From positions 1 through 7,520 of the forward strand of contig CATVTM010000087.1 of the NCBI GenBank assembly GCA_958346935.1: a stretch of 7,520 bases of DNA, in the 5' to 3' direction. Below, piece after piece: positions 1 through 7,520 of this stretch (the first letter of the stretch is position 1; the number at the start of each line of letters is the position of its first letter). Source of the stretch: an uncultured Collinsella sp. (GTDB taxonomy: Bacteria; Actinomycetota; Coriobacteriia; Coriobacteriales; Coriobacteriaceae). Under the pieces are notes generated by a model. That model saw only the letters and a program-made list of their open reading frames with translations, was not told the DNA's origin and did no database searches. The position numbers were made by a program, and so were the translations under genes.

Positions 1-67
1 TTTAAAGAAACCACAAGCGTATTTATCCAAATGGCACGATTCTGTTGCGCATCTCCGCCCAAAACGC

Positions 68-134
68 AGTTGCGGTGGAATAGTTCCTATTTGGGCGGCA
101 TAAGCCGAAAAACAAGAACTATTCCACCGCAACT
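68..134. repeat. Long inverted repeat with 19-bp perfect arms
   Basis: Arms at 68-86 and 116-134 are perfect reverse complements (19 bp). The 29-nt spacer contains a small nested hairpin (CGGC at 96-99 with GCCG at 104-107, loop ATAA). On the minus strand the stem is followed three bases later by TTTT (64-61), so it could terminate pflA transcription. The long arms and nested loop also fit a palindromic REP- or MITE-like element. No coding sequence overlaps it. The structure is seen directly; the role is inferred. Confidence 0.75.
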
Positions 135-164
135 TGACGGGGCTCTTTGGCAATCAACTTGGCG

Positions 165-209
165 CCCAGGGGCACTCATTTAAGTCTGTCCCCAATGAGT
201 GCCCTTGGG
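165..209. repeat. Inverted repeat just downstream of pflA
   Basis: Positions 165-180 pair with 194-209 over 16 bp with a single G-T pair (169/205), around a 13-nt loop. The stem begins 16 nt after the pflA stop codon on the minus strand. No T-run follows on either strand, so it is not a canonical intrinsic terminator. It could still protect the 3' end of the pflA mRNA. It may instead be a REP-like sequence of the kind mobilised by REP-associated tyrosine transposases; no such transposase is in the window. Confidence 0.7.
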
Positions 210-225
210 GAGCGAAAATGGCTCG

Positions 226-1065
226 CTAGCCGATGGCGTTTTTGAGTTCCGCGCGGCGCTTTTTCATGCCCGTCATGACGGCGTTGCGCAGCTCGGGCAT
301 GCGCGCGGCATCCATCTGTGGAACGCCCTCGAGCTTATAGGGAATGCCCAGTTGCTCATACTTGACGACACCCATCGTGTGATACGGCAGCATCTCCAGG
401 CCAACCACGTTATGCCACGGGGCGATTAGACGACCGAGCGCCTCGCACTCCTCAACCGTATCGGTGATACCCGGCACCACCACATGGCGGATAACGACCT
501 TAATCTTGCGACGCGCGAGCTCATCACCAAACGCCAGAATGCGTGCGGGATCGCAACCGGTCAGCTTTTTATGCTCGACGGGATCGGCGTGTTTAATGTC
601 AAGCAGCACCATGTCGGTCTCGTTGAGTACGGCATCGAACTTCTCGGGATGCGCGGGATCGAACGCATAGCCGCAGCTATCCAAGCAGGTATGCACGCGA
701 CCATCGGGGTTATTGTGCATGGCGCGGAACAGGTCGGCTAAAAACGCGGGCTGCAGGAGCGGCTCGCCGCCGGACACCGTAATACCGCCGCTGCGGTAAA
801 ACTCATGGTTGCTCTGGAACTCGTCCATCAGGTGCTCGACGGTCACCATGGTGCCGCCGTTAACCGACCAGGTGTCGGGGTTGTGGCAATACGCACAGCG
901 CATGGGGCAGCCCTGAACAAACACCACAAAGCGGATGCCGGGTCCATCGACCGTTCCCATCGTCTCAATCGAATGCACGCGGCCCAGGGCAAACGCGGAG
1001 TCCTCAGGACGAGCGTCCACACCCTCGAGCGTCATCTCAGCCATTCCCGCTACCTTGCCTCTCAT
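226..1065 (-). CDS. pflA: Pyruvate formate-lyase activating enzyme (radical SAM)
   Basis: This is a radical-SAM enzyme that uses a [4Fe-4S] cluster and S-adenosylmethionine to abstract a hydrogen from the glycine of PFL, switching it on under anoxia; it acts in the cytoplasm. The cluster motif is CPMRCAYC at residues 53-60 (Cys53, Cys57, Cys60), preceded by the family signature GTVDGPGIRF (37-46). SGGEPLL (98-104) is the SAM-binding GGE motif. DMVLLDIKH and LLPYH-type (MLPYH) segments also match E. coli PflA closely. It has 279 residues against about 246 in E. coli, mainly through about 25 extra N-terminal residues. The first ATG has no ribosome binding site; the ATG at residue 8 (position 1044) is preceded by AAGG at a good distance and may be the true start, giving 272 residues. 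Its target glycine lies on the separate small protein at 2528-2779. It appears to be transcribed alone. Confidence 0.96.
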   Translation of the reverse strand: MRGKVAGMAEMTLEGVDARPEDSAFALGRVHSIETMGTVDGPGIRFVVFVQGCPMRCAYCHNPDTWSVNGGTMVTVEHLMDEFQSNHEFYRSGGITVSGGEPLLQPAFLADLFRAMHNNPDGRVHTCLDSCGYAFDPAHPEKFDAVLNETDMVLLDIKHADPVEHKKLTGCDPARILAFGDELARRKIKVVIRHVVVPGITDTVEECEALGRLIAPWHNVVGLEMLPYHTMGVVKYEQLGIPYKLEGVPQMDAARMPELRNAVMTGMKKRRAELKNAIG

Positions 1066-1093
1066 TGGTTTTAGCTACATAAATGCCAGAGTC

Positions 1094-1099
1094 ATTCTA
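1094..1099 (-). promoter_or_regulatory. Candidate -10 box for pflA
   Basis: On the minus strand TAGAAT (1099-1094) lies about 29 bases upstream of the first pflA ATG. No good -35 hexamer sits at 16-18 nt. It lies downstream of the putative degV terminator, which would allow pflA to be its own unit. This is a weak, motif-only call. Confidence 0.35.
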
Positions 1100-1162
1100 G
1101 CCTATATGCTTGATGGCGAAACGGTTTAGCGGTCAATTGGATTGTCCTATTTGGCCCCATGC

Positions 1163-1200
1163 AAAAGCGACGGGAAGGTTGTCGCAACCCGCCCGCCGTC
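1163..1200 (-). terminator. Probable intrinsic terminator of the degV-type gene
   Basis: On the minus strand GACGG (1200-1196) pairs with CCGTC (1173-1169). An inner GGTT/AACC stem closes a GCGAC loop, and TTTT follows two bases after the stem (1166-1163). It starts about 30 nt after the degV stop codon at 1231. An asymmetric internal loop makes it imperfect. Confidence 0.6.
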
Positions 1201-1230
1201 AAGGCAATAGAAATCGATAGACGCCAGGCT

Positions 1231-2085
1231 TTACGCCTTGAGTGTGAGCACCGCGCCAAAGGCGGTCGGGCCGCAATGGCTCGAGATCACGCCGCCGACC
1301 TGAGTCCAGGTAACGTCCTTAAAGCCCAGGTCGTGCGCATAGACTTCCATGTCGTCGCGCAGCTCCTGGGAAAGGCCCACCGAATACGCCAGGCCAATGT
1401 GCGAATAGTCGATCTCGCCCTTCGCAACCATGTGGTCAATAAAGGCACGGGCGCATTTGAGCATAGAGCCGCGGAACTTCTTGGTCGCCACGAACTTGCC
1501 GCCCGTCACCTCAATGCAGGGCTTAATCTTGAGCAGGTGGGCGCCAAGGAATGCCACGTTGGACAGACGACCGCCCGCCTTAAGGAAGGCTAGGTCGGTA
1601 GGAACAAAACCCAGAAGCACACGGTCCATGACGGAATTCGTAAAAGCAAAAATCTCGTCGACGGTGGCATCGGGGTGAGCCTCGATGTATTTGGCGGTCT
1701 CGACGACGACGAGCGACTGGCCCACCGAGACAAAGCGCGTGTCCATGGAGAACACGTAGTCGCGGCCCTTAGCTGCAATCTTAGAGGACTGATGCGAGCA
1801 GGTCGTGGCCTCGGAGTACGCAAGATGCAGAATGGTCGCATCGGGCTGCTCGGCATGGATACGGTCGTACACGTGAGCAAAATCCGCAGGCGCGCAGCCA
1901 CTGGTCTTGGGCATAACGCCAAACTCGTTGCAGCGCGAATAAATCTCGAGCGGATCGATCGAGCCGTCCTCGACGGTCTCGTCACCAATCGTGACATGCA
2001 TAGGCACGCGCACGATACCGTAGCGCTCACAAAGCTCTGGCGTCACATCCGAGCCTGACTCGACCACGATTACGTACTTGCCCAT
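1231..2085 (-). CDS. DegV family protein (fatty-acid-binding, FakB-like)
   Basis: The 284-residue product has the usual DegV/FakB length (about 280-290). DegV proteins bind a long-chain fatty acid in a buried pocket; FakB members present it to fatty acid kinase FakA, but no kinase gene is in this window. Visible family features are the N-terminal VIVVESGSDVTPEL segment, PKTSGCAPADF (59-69, Thr61-Ser62), AYSEATT (89-95, Ser91), GGRLSN (171-176), LLKIKP (184-189) and the C-terminal GGVISSHCGP (264-273, His270). Thr61, Ser91 and His270 fall where FakB residues contact the fatty-acid carboxylate. The start is uncertain. The frame is open back to 2193, but family similarity begins at MGKYVIVV (ATG at 2085), with another ATG at 2091 and no clear ribosome binding site at either. 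The gene lies between the split PFL and pflA, bounded by hairpins, so it is probably an independent unit. Confidence 0.9.
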   Translation of the reverse strand: MGKYVIVVESGSDVTPELCERYGIVRVPMHVTIGDETVEDGSIDPLEIYSRCNEFGVMPKTSGCAPADFAHVYDRIHAEQPDATILHLAYSEATTCSHQSSKIAAKGRDYVFSMDTRFVSVGQSLVVVETAKYIEAHPDATVDEIFAFTNSVMDRVLLGFVPTDLAFLKAGGRLSNVAFLGAHLLKIKPCIEVTGGKFVATKKFRGSMLKCARAFIDHMVAKGEIDYSHIGLAYSVGLSQELRDDMEVYAHDLGFKDVTWTQVGGVISSHCGPTAFGAVLTLKA

Positions 2086-2097
2086 TACCATCACTAC

Positions 2098-2103
2098 CAA
2101 TCT
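2098..2103 (-). promoter_or_regulatory. Possible -10 box for a leaderless degV mRNA
   Basis: On the minus strand TAGATT lies about 13 nt before the ATG at 2085. A poor -35-like hexamer (CGAACA) sits 17 nt upstream. If this is the promoter, transcription would start within a few bases of the ATG at 2091 or 2085, which fits the lack of a ribosome binding site. This is speculative. Confidence 0.25.
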
Positions 2104-2173
2104 AGTCGTTGACATGTTCACTGTTCGACACGCTGCTGCCGCACTGTTGTGCAACGGCATGTAAGCGCCAGAA

Positions 2174-2210
2174 AGACGCCGCCCTTTGCACATAACAAAG
2201 GACAGCGTCT
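2174..2210 (-). terminator. Terminator-like hairpin upstream of degV
   Basis: AGACGC (2174-2179) pairs with GCGTCT (2205-2210), and CCTTTG (2183-2188) with CAAAGG (2196-2201), separated by a 3x3 internal loop. The apical loop is 7 nt. On the minus strand the stem runs into TCTTTCT. It lies about 320 nt beyond the small PFL gene and about 90 nt before the degV start. It would stop read-through from the pfl unit, or act as an attenuator for degV. Confidence 0.6.
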
Positions 2211-2344
2211 CCCTGGAAAACTCCGTGCTTATCAGAGATTCTACACGGTTTATTAAGAAGTGTTACTTACTCCGCAAACGGTAGCTATACGCGATAAACG
2301 GTAACGCCACCAAGGAAGTGTTTATGCACCAAACCATTAGGAGA

Positions 2345-2534
2345 GTTCCGCCTAAAGGGTGACTACACAGGATCCCCGCGAGGGCGTAATGGGCTTCCCC
2401 CAGAACATTCCGCAGGACGCAAAGAGGTCCCGCAGCGCGAAGCGCGCAGCGGGACCTCTTTGCATGTCCGAGGACGTTCTGGGGGAAGCCCATTACGCCC
2501 TCGCGATCCTGCGGGAGTTAAACCCCTTTAGAAC
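2345..2534. repeat. Giant imperfect palindrome (about 190 nt) after the small PFL gene
   Basis: The core runs from 2368 to 2511. AGGATC (2369-2374) pairs with GATCCT (2505-2510). A perfect 29-bp stem joins 2378-2406 to 2476-2504. GGAC (2415-2418) pairs with 2466-2469, and a 13-bp stem joins 2421-2433 to 2449-2461. GCGCG (2435-2439) pairs with 2443-2447 around a 3-nt loop. Outside the core, CTAAAGGG (2352-2359) pairs with CCCTTTAG (2524-2531) and GTTC (2345-2348) with GAAC (2531-2534, the G shared). The outer right arm therefore includes the stop codon and last codons of the 83-residue gene. Chance ORFs on both strands here read nearly the same because of the symmetry. It could be a MITE-like element or a giant 3' stabiliser/terminator. 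No transposase gene is present. Confidence 0.9.
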
Positions 2535-2779
2535 TTGTCGTGGAAGGTACGCGAAATGACCTCGTCCTGCTGCTCCTTGGTGAGCGTGTGGAAGTTCACG
2601 GCATAGCCGGAAACGCGGATGGTCAGCTGCGGGTACTTCTCGGGGTGAGCCTGAGCATCGAGCAACGTCTCACGGTTGAAGACGTTGATGTTCAGGTGAT
2701 GGCCACCCTTCTCGGCGTAAGCGTCGAGCATGTGGACCAGGTTATCGGCCTGAGTCTCGGAAACTTCAGAAACCTTCAT
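2528..2779 (-). CDS. grcA: Stand-alone glycyl-radical domain of pyruvate formate-lyase (GrcA-like subunit)
   Basis: The 83-residue protein is the C-terminal glycyl-radical domain of PFL as a separate gene. Residues 25-83 align with the PFL/GrcA C-terminus: GGHHLNINVFNRETLLDA (25-42), HPEKYPQLTIRVSGYAV (45-61), then LTKEQQDEVISRTF. Gly58 in RVSGYAV is the residue that carries the radical (Gly734 in E. coli PFL). It is shorter than E. coli GrcA (127 residues) and lacks that protein's own N-terminal domain; its first 24 residues instead resemble the PFL linker (MLDAY against LMDGY). The start is secure: AAGGAG (2792-2787) lies 7 nt before the ATG. It sits 85 nt after pflB, in a different frame. 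As PflB lacks this domain, the protein is probably an obligatory second subunit and not just a repair factor for oxygen-damaged PFL as in E. coli. Confidence 0.93.
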   Translation of the reverse strand: MKVSEVSETQADNLVHMLDAYAEKGGHHLNINVFNRETLLDAQAHPEKYPQLTIRVSGYAVNFHTLTKEQQDEVISRTFHDKF

Positions 2780-2802
2780 AATGTGTCTCCTTCGATCGAT
2801 AG

Positions 2803-2822
2803 GCGCCGGCCGAAACCGGCGC
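2803..2822 (-). promoter_or_regulatory. GC-rich hairpin before the small PFL gene
   Basis: GCGCCGG (2803-2809) pairs with CCGGCGC (2816-2822) around a 6-nt loop. It ends about 10 nt upstream of the AAGGAG ribosome binding site. No T-run follows on the minus strand, so it is unlikely to terminate. It may stabilise a processed mRNA or tune translation of the small subunit. Confidence 0.6.
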
Positions 2823-2830
2823 GCTAATCA

Positions 2831-2864
2831 GTAATCGTTATTGTTAGTATAGCACTAACAATAG

Positions 2865-2868
<4 letters not shown>
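2831..2868 (-). promoter_or_regulatory. AT-rich inverted repeat at the pflB stop codon
   Basis: TATTGTTAGT (2839-2848) and ACTAACAATA (2854-2863) form a perfect 10-bp inverted repeat with a 5-nt centre. An outer GTAA/TTAC pair (2831-2834 with 2865-2868) overlaps the pflB stop codon. The size and symmetry fit either an RNA hairpin at the pflB 3' end or a protein-binding operator. It lacks a terminator T-tract. Confidence 0.6.
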
Positions 2869-4916
<2,048 letters not shown>

Positions 4917-5122
4917 TGTGTAACCACGCTCCTAGTTACGTGTAATGCGGCGCTCTCTCACACCGCTGCTTATTGAATTCTTGAATGTTCGGCTTGCACT
5001 ACCGGCTTCTTCCGTTCTTCACCACACGTTGGTGCAGGGAAAACGTCTGTCCACCTTGGAACTACAACCCAAAACCCAAGATTTCACCCGTCTGAGAAGG
5101 ATAACATAGCGACCCTCTCCAT
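4917..5122 (-). promoter_or_regulatory. Long leader of the pfl unit
   Basis: About 205 nt lie between the candidate promoter and the pflB ATG. Small hairpins are visible: CACCA/TGGTG (5020-5024 with 5030-5034) and CTTGG/CCAAG (5055-5059 with 5076-5080). I recognise no riboswitch class here. In particular, the conserved core of the ZTP ('pfl') riboswitch is not apparent. No ORF in it has a convincing ribosome binding site. Confidence 0.4.
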
Positions 5123-5129
5123 CTGGGCT

Positions 5130-5135
5130 ATTATA
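5130..5135 (-). promoter_or_regulatory. Candidate -10 box for pflB
   Basis: On the minus strand a consensus TATAAT (5135-5130) follows a very AT-rich tract with a run of seven A's. A weak -35-like TTATGA lies 16 nt upstream. It is downstream of the kdgT terminator and upstream of a long leader. No FNR-type (TTGAT-N4-ATCAA) box was found by eye. Confidence 0.5.
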
Positions 5136-5310
5136 TGTTTCTTTTTTTATATCATAATGGCGTTTTTTACAAACCCGCAGGAAATGCGAGCGCAAACAAC
5201 TACCGTTCACCGATTTGTTTGGTATTTTTCCTTGCCTTTGTACGACCTTCGCTCTAGCTGTTATGCCAGCTTTAGCAGGGTAAAGTGTCCCAGAGACCCT
5301 ACAGAAACTG

Positions 5311-5344
5311 CAGGGCGGCCACGGGATCCCCCGTGGCCGCCCTG
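5311..5344 (-). terminator. Strong terminator hairpin after kdgT
   Basis: CAGGGCGGCCACGGG (5311-5325) pairs perfectly with 5330-5344 (15 bp) around a 4-nt loop, 38 nt after the kdgT stop codon. The T-tract on the minus side is weak (AGTTTCTGT), but the stem is very GC-rich. It isolates the sugar-acid genes from the pfl unit. Confidence 0.75.
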
Positions 5345-5382
5345 TGGTGTAGCTAGTTTTTAGCTTTGATTACCGCTTGGCA

Positions 5383-6402
5383 TTAGGCGGCTGCGGCGGC
5401 CTTGTCGGTCGTTGCCTTGCTATCGCCGTTGCCCTGGCCCTCAAAATGCTTGTAGCACCAGCTGGTGACCAGCGGGGTCAAAATAGCCGTAACGATTGCG
5501 CAGGCAGCAACCTGTGCCGTAGCCGTCGCGAGCACCGCACCGCCGTACATGGCCCCGTTGACGCTTGCCATGGCAGCAGGCGTGGCCACATTGGCTCCGG
5601 CGCAGCTCGAAATGGCCGCACCTGCGACACCCGTACCACCCGTGAGCTTATCGACCGCGATGACGGGAATTGCAAAGATCACCGAGCAGATCACGCCGAG
5701 CAGGATGCCGGGAAGACCGCCGTTGATAAGCTGGCCAAAAGTCATGGTCGAGCCCATGGCAAAGAAGACGAGCACGATGATGGCGGAAAGTGCCGGTGCC
5801 ATCATCTTCTTAAAGCTGGGGAACAGGTTACCCAGAATAATGCCGACGACGATCGGCAGAATGGCGCCCACGAGCGACCAGCCGATCGGGGCCTGGCCGG
5901 CAGCGCCGAGCACGATCATCGTGACCGGAGGGCCGACAACCAGCGTGGTGATGGCGACAGCGCCACGCTCAGCCTCGTTGCCCATGGTACCCATCAGCCC
6001 AGCGTACATAGCGTTGTTGGCGCCGGTGCAAGCCGCCAGCATCACCATGGCAGAGATGCCAAACAAGTTGTCGTTGAACACATAAAGGATGAGCAGCGAC
6101 ATGGCAACGACCACGATCTGCTTGACGGCGATGATGATGGCGCCGCGGGCAGCGGCGGCAGGAGCGCTCTTAAACGAAATCGTCGTACCGACGATGAGCA
6201 AAAAAGCGCCCACGAGCGGGCCAGCGCCCTGCTGGGTCATGCCAAGCGTAAAGCTGCCGAGCGTTTTGAACAGGTCGGGGAATAGCGTGTTGAGCAGACA
6301 GCCCAACAGAAGCGGCACCAAGATATTGGCGCCCGGGATGGAGGACATCTTAAAGAACGGCTCCTTTGCCGCCGGCGCCTCCACCGCAGTCGATTCACTC
6401 AT
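5383..6402 (-). CDS. kdgT: 2-keto-3-deoxygluconate permease (KdgT family)
   Basis: This integral membrane protein probably imports 2-keto-3-deoxygluconate, a product of pectin, uronate or glycosaminoglycan breakdown, by cation symport. Its 339 residues compare with about 327 in E. coli KdgT. Matching segments are IPGANILVPLLLG (22-34), a conserved cytosine/asparagine-rich turn TGANNAMYAGLMG (126-138), GAILPIVVGIILGNLFP (179-195) and DKLTGGTGVAGAA (251-263) followed by SSCAGANVATP (265-275). About ten hydrophobic segments alternate through the protein. The C-terminal tail from residue 321 is soluble and alanine-rich. The start at 6402 is chosen because AAGGAG lies 6 nt before it; an upstream in-frame ATG at 6423 would put that ribosome binding site inside the gene. 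It follows the SDR gene on the same strand and may be co-transcribed by read-through of the hairpin at 6456-6491. The exact substrate is inferred from family. Confidence 0.88.
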   Translation of the reverse strand: MSESTAVEAPAAKEPFFKMSSIPGANILVPLLLGCLLNTLFPDLFKTLGSFTLGMTQQGAGPLVGAFLLIVGTTISFKSAPAAAARGAIIIAVKQIVVVAMSLLILYVFNDNLFGISAMVMLAACTGANNAMYAGLMGTMGNEAERGAVAITTLVVGPPVTMIVLGAAGQAPIGWSLVGAILPIVVGIILGNLFPSFKKMMAPALSAIIVLVFFAMGSTMTFGQLINGGLPGILLGVICSVIFAIPVIAVDKLTGGTGVAGAAISSCAGANVATPAAMASVNGAMYGGAVLATATAQVAACAIVTAILTPLVTSWCYKHFEGQGNGDSKATTDKAAAAA

Positions 6403-6419
6403 ATATATCTCCTTTGGAT

Positions 6420-6442
6420 GCATGCGAATCGTAGCCGCATGC
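6420..6442. promoter_or_regulatory. Small inverted repeat before kdgT
   Basis: GCATGCG (6420-6426) and CGCATGC (6436-6442) are perfect 7-bp inverted repeats spaced by 9 nt. They lie immediately upstream of the kdgT ribosome binding site. They could be an operator or a leader hairpin. No regulator gene is in the window. Confidence 0.4.
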
Positions 6443-6451
6443 GCCTATATC

Positions 6452-6491
6452 AGAAAGAAGGCGACGGTCCCGAGTCGCAGGAGCCGTCGCC
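6452..6491 (-). terminator. Terminator or attenuator between the SDR gene and kdgT
   Basis: On the minus strand GGCGACGG (6491-6484) pairs with CCGTCGCC (6467-6460), extended by TCC/GGA with a one-base bulge. The loop is 9 nt and TTCTTTCT follows (6459-6452). It starts 20 nt after the SDR stop codon and ends about 50 nt before kdgT, so it would end or reduce transcription entering kdgT. Confidence 0.7.
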
Positions 6492-6510
6492 GAATAATCG
6501 TCGCGGAGTA

Positions 6511-7260
6511 TTACCCGTCCAGAACGATGCCACCGTCGCAGTCACCGATCTCGCCGTTCACGAAGCTGGCGAGGTCGGAAGCGAAGAACAGCACCATCTG
6601 CGCAGGCTCGCTGGCCTGGGCGGCGCGGCCCAGAGGAATACCGTTGATGATGCGCTGAGAGTTCTCGTCAGAGAGGATCGAGGTCATATCGGTAAGCGTG
6701 AGCGACGGGCATACAGCGTTGCAGCGAACGCCAAACTTGCCGCCTTCCTTGGCGACTGCCTTGGTTAGACCGTTAACACCGGCCTTGGAGCTCGCGTAAG
6801 CCGCGGTGCCGAGCAGGCCGCCGCCGATCTTGCCAGCAACAGAGCTCACGTTGACGATAGTGCCGGCATGGGCCGCCTTAAAGTGCGGGTACACGGCGTT
6901 CATCATGGTAAAGGTGCCGTTGAGGTTGATGTCGATGGTACGGCGCCACTCGGTGTCATCGATCTCGTCGAACTTCTTGGTGCTGATGACGCCAGCGCAG
7001 TTAATCAGGATGTTGGTCTGCGGCAGATCGGTGAAAATCTGCTCGACGGTCTCGCGCGCCTTGGGTGCATCGGCGACATCGAGCTGATAGAACTTGTTGC
7101 CCTCGCCAAGCTCGGCCACAGCGGCCTCGCCCTTAGCAGCGTTCCTTGCGATGAGCGCGACGTGTCCGCCGCCCGCAACGATACCCTTGGCAATCTCGAG
7201 GCCAATGCCCTGAGTGCCACCGGTAACGATCGCGGTCTTGCCCGTGAAGTCAAATGCCAT
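6511..7260 (-). CDS. Short-chain dehydrogenase/reductase (SDR), probably sugar-acid related
   Basis: This is a classical SDR oxidoreductase of 249 residues, the usual length. The Rossmann motif TGGTQGIG (13-20) binds NAD(P); Arg39 after the second strand may favour NADP. NCAG (87-90), Asn112, Ser140, Tyr155 and Lys159 (YASSK) form the structural motif and catalytic tetrad. The Ser-Tyr spacing is two residues longer than in FabG-like enzymes. The usual PG after the sixth strand is PS (185-186). The start at 7260 is supported by AGGGGG a short way upstream and by family similarity beginning at MAFDFTGKTAIVTGG. The frame is open further (to 7377) but without homology. Next to a 2-keto-3-deoxygluconate permease, a KduD-like or gluconate-type dehydrogenase role is plausible. 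The sequence alone does not fix the substrate, and a FabG-like or hydroxysteroid activity cannot be excluded. Confidence 0.92.
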   Translation of the reverse strand: MAFDFTGKTAIVTGGTQGIGLEIAKGIVAGGGHVALIARNAAKGEAAVAELGEGNKFYQLDVADAPKARETVEQIFTDLPQTNILINCAGVISTKKFDEIDDTEWRRTIDINLNGTFTMMNAVYPHFKAAHAGTIVNVSSVAGKIGGGLLGTAAYASSKAGVNGLTKAVAKEGGKFGVRCNAVCPSLTLTDMTSILSDENSQRIINGIPLGRAAQASEPAQMVLFFASDLASFVNGEIGDCDGGIVLDG

Positions 7261-7375
7261 GACTCCATCCCCCTTTATGTAAGGTGTCTCCTTGCGGGAA
7301 GTTGGAGCATCGCACGTGGCGATTATATGAGTCCCAGTCGTCATGGTGGTGACAACCCCTCGCCTAACCGCGTGC

Positions 7376-7403
7376 ATGATAGTTCTTTAAAACGCTTCAG
7401 CAA
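7376..7403 (-). promoter_or_regulatory. Candidate promoter of the SDR gene
   Basis: On the minus strand TTGCTG (7403-7398) and TATCAT (7381-7376) are separated by 16 nt in an AT-rich patch, about 115 nt upstream of the SDR start. A second, consensus -10 TATAAT lies at 7327-7322 but lacks a -35 box at the right distance. Confidence 0.45.
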
Positions 7404-7478
7404 TTGAATGATTTTAAGTCTTTATGCGCTCTTTATATTGCCCACTGTATGAGGCCCGCGTATGGGGGTATCATCTTT

Positions 7479-7515
7479 CACCGAAAATAGTTTCTAGTGT
7501 TAGGGGTTTTCGGTG
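7479..7515. repeat. Inverted repeat at the right edge
   Basis: CACCGAAAA (7479-7487) and TTTTCGGTG (7507-7515) are perfect 9-bp arms with a 19-nt spacer. No T-tract follows on either strand. It may be an operator for a gene beyond the window or the end of another element. No gene can be assigned in the last 140 bases. Confidence 0.4.
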
Positions 7516-7520
7516 GAAGA

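Noticed and set aside
1231..2193. Long 320-residue form of the DegV protein
   Set aside because: The extra 36 residues resemble no DegV N-terminus and their ATG falls in the loop of the terminator-like hairpin at 2174-2210.
2263..2559. Two short ORFs on opposite strands with near-identical products
   Set aside because: The similarity comes from the palindrome at 2345-2534 read from both sides; neither has family resemblance.
4917..5122. ZTP ('pfl motif') riboswitch before pflB
   Set aside because: A GGGTCGC string is present, but the rest of the conserved core, including the CCGCCTGGGC-type segment, is not.
6511..7260. Bile-acid hydroxysteroid dehydrogenase, as known in Collinsella
   Set aside because: No specific resemblance to the 7-beta enzyme's sequence as I recall it, and the neighbour is a sugar-acid permease. 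Kept only as a remote alternative.
7261..7377. N-terminal extension of the SDR protein to 288 residues
   Set aside because: No family similarity before MAFDF, the region holds promoter-like boxes, and a ribosome binding site precedes the ATG at 7260.

Overview
The window is a moderately GC-rich stretch in which every recognisable gene lies on the minus strand. It carries six genes: a short-chain dehydrogenase, a 2-keto-3-deoxygluconate permease, the two parts of a pyruvate formate-lyase (PFL), a DegV protein and a PFL-activating enzyme. The strict-anaerobe PFL system, the gene content and the codon style suggest an anaerobic gut actinobacterium of the Coriobacteriia, probably Collinsella or a relative. 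This is an inference from sequence style, not a database match.

Read in the direction of transcription (right to left), the layout is as follows. Positions 7520-7261 are a promoter/leader region. Next is the SDR gene (7260-6511), then a terminator or attenuator hairpin (about 6456-6491), then the KdgT-type permease (6402-5383) with an excellent ribosome binding site and a strong terminator (5344-5311). A 466-base gap follows, holding a candidate promoter and a leader of about 205 nt, and then pflB (4916-2865). After two intergenic hairpins comes an 83-codon gene (2779-2528) that encodes only the glycyl-radical domain. A very large palindrome (core 2368-2511, outer arms to 2345/2534) and a terminator-like hairpin (2174-2210) separate this from the degV-type gene (about 2085-1231). 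A terminator and a short promoter region precede pflA (1065-226). Two further long inverted repeats (165-209 and 68-134) lie beyond pflA.

The central point is that PFL is split. The 683-residue PflB carries the Cys-Cys active site but ends before the glycine-radical loop. That loop (RVSGYAV) is on a separate small protein, in another reading frame, with its own strong ribosome binding site. Together the two make a complete PFL of about 766 residues, so this looks like a stable gene fission and not decay. PflA would install the radical on the small subunit, and the radical would then have to reach the cysteines of the large subunit in trans. The reaction is pyruvate + CoA to acetyl-CoA + formate, in mixed-acid fermentation. 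The upstream permease and SDR probably supply sugar-acid catabolism feeding pyruvate. DegV is a fatty-acid-binding family protein with no obvious link to PFL.

The second theme is the density of intergenic inverted repeats. Some are ordinary terminators. The 190-nt palindrome after the small PFL gene and the two repeats beyond pflA look more like REP- or MITE-type elements. No CRISPR array, tRNA, rRNA, transposase or phage gene was seen.
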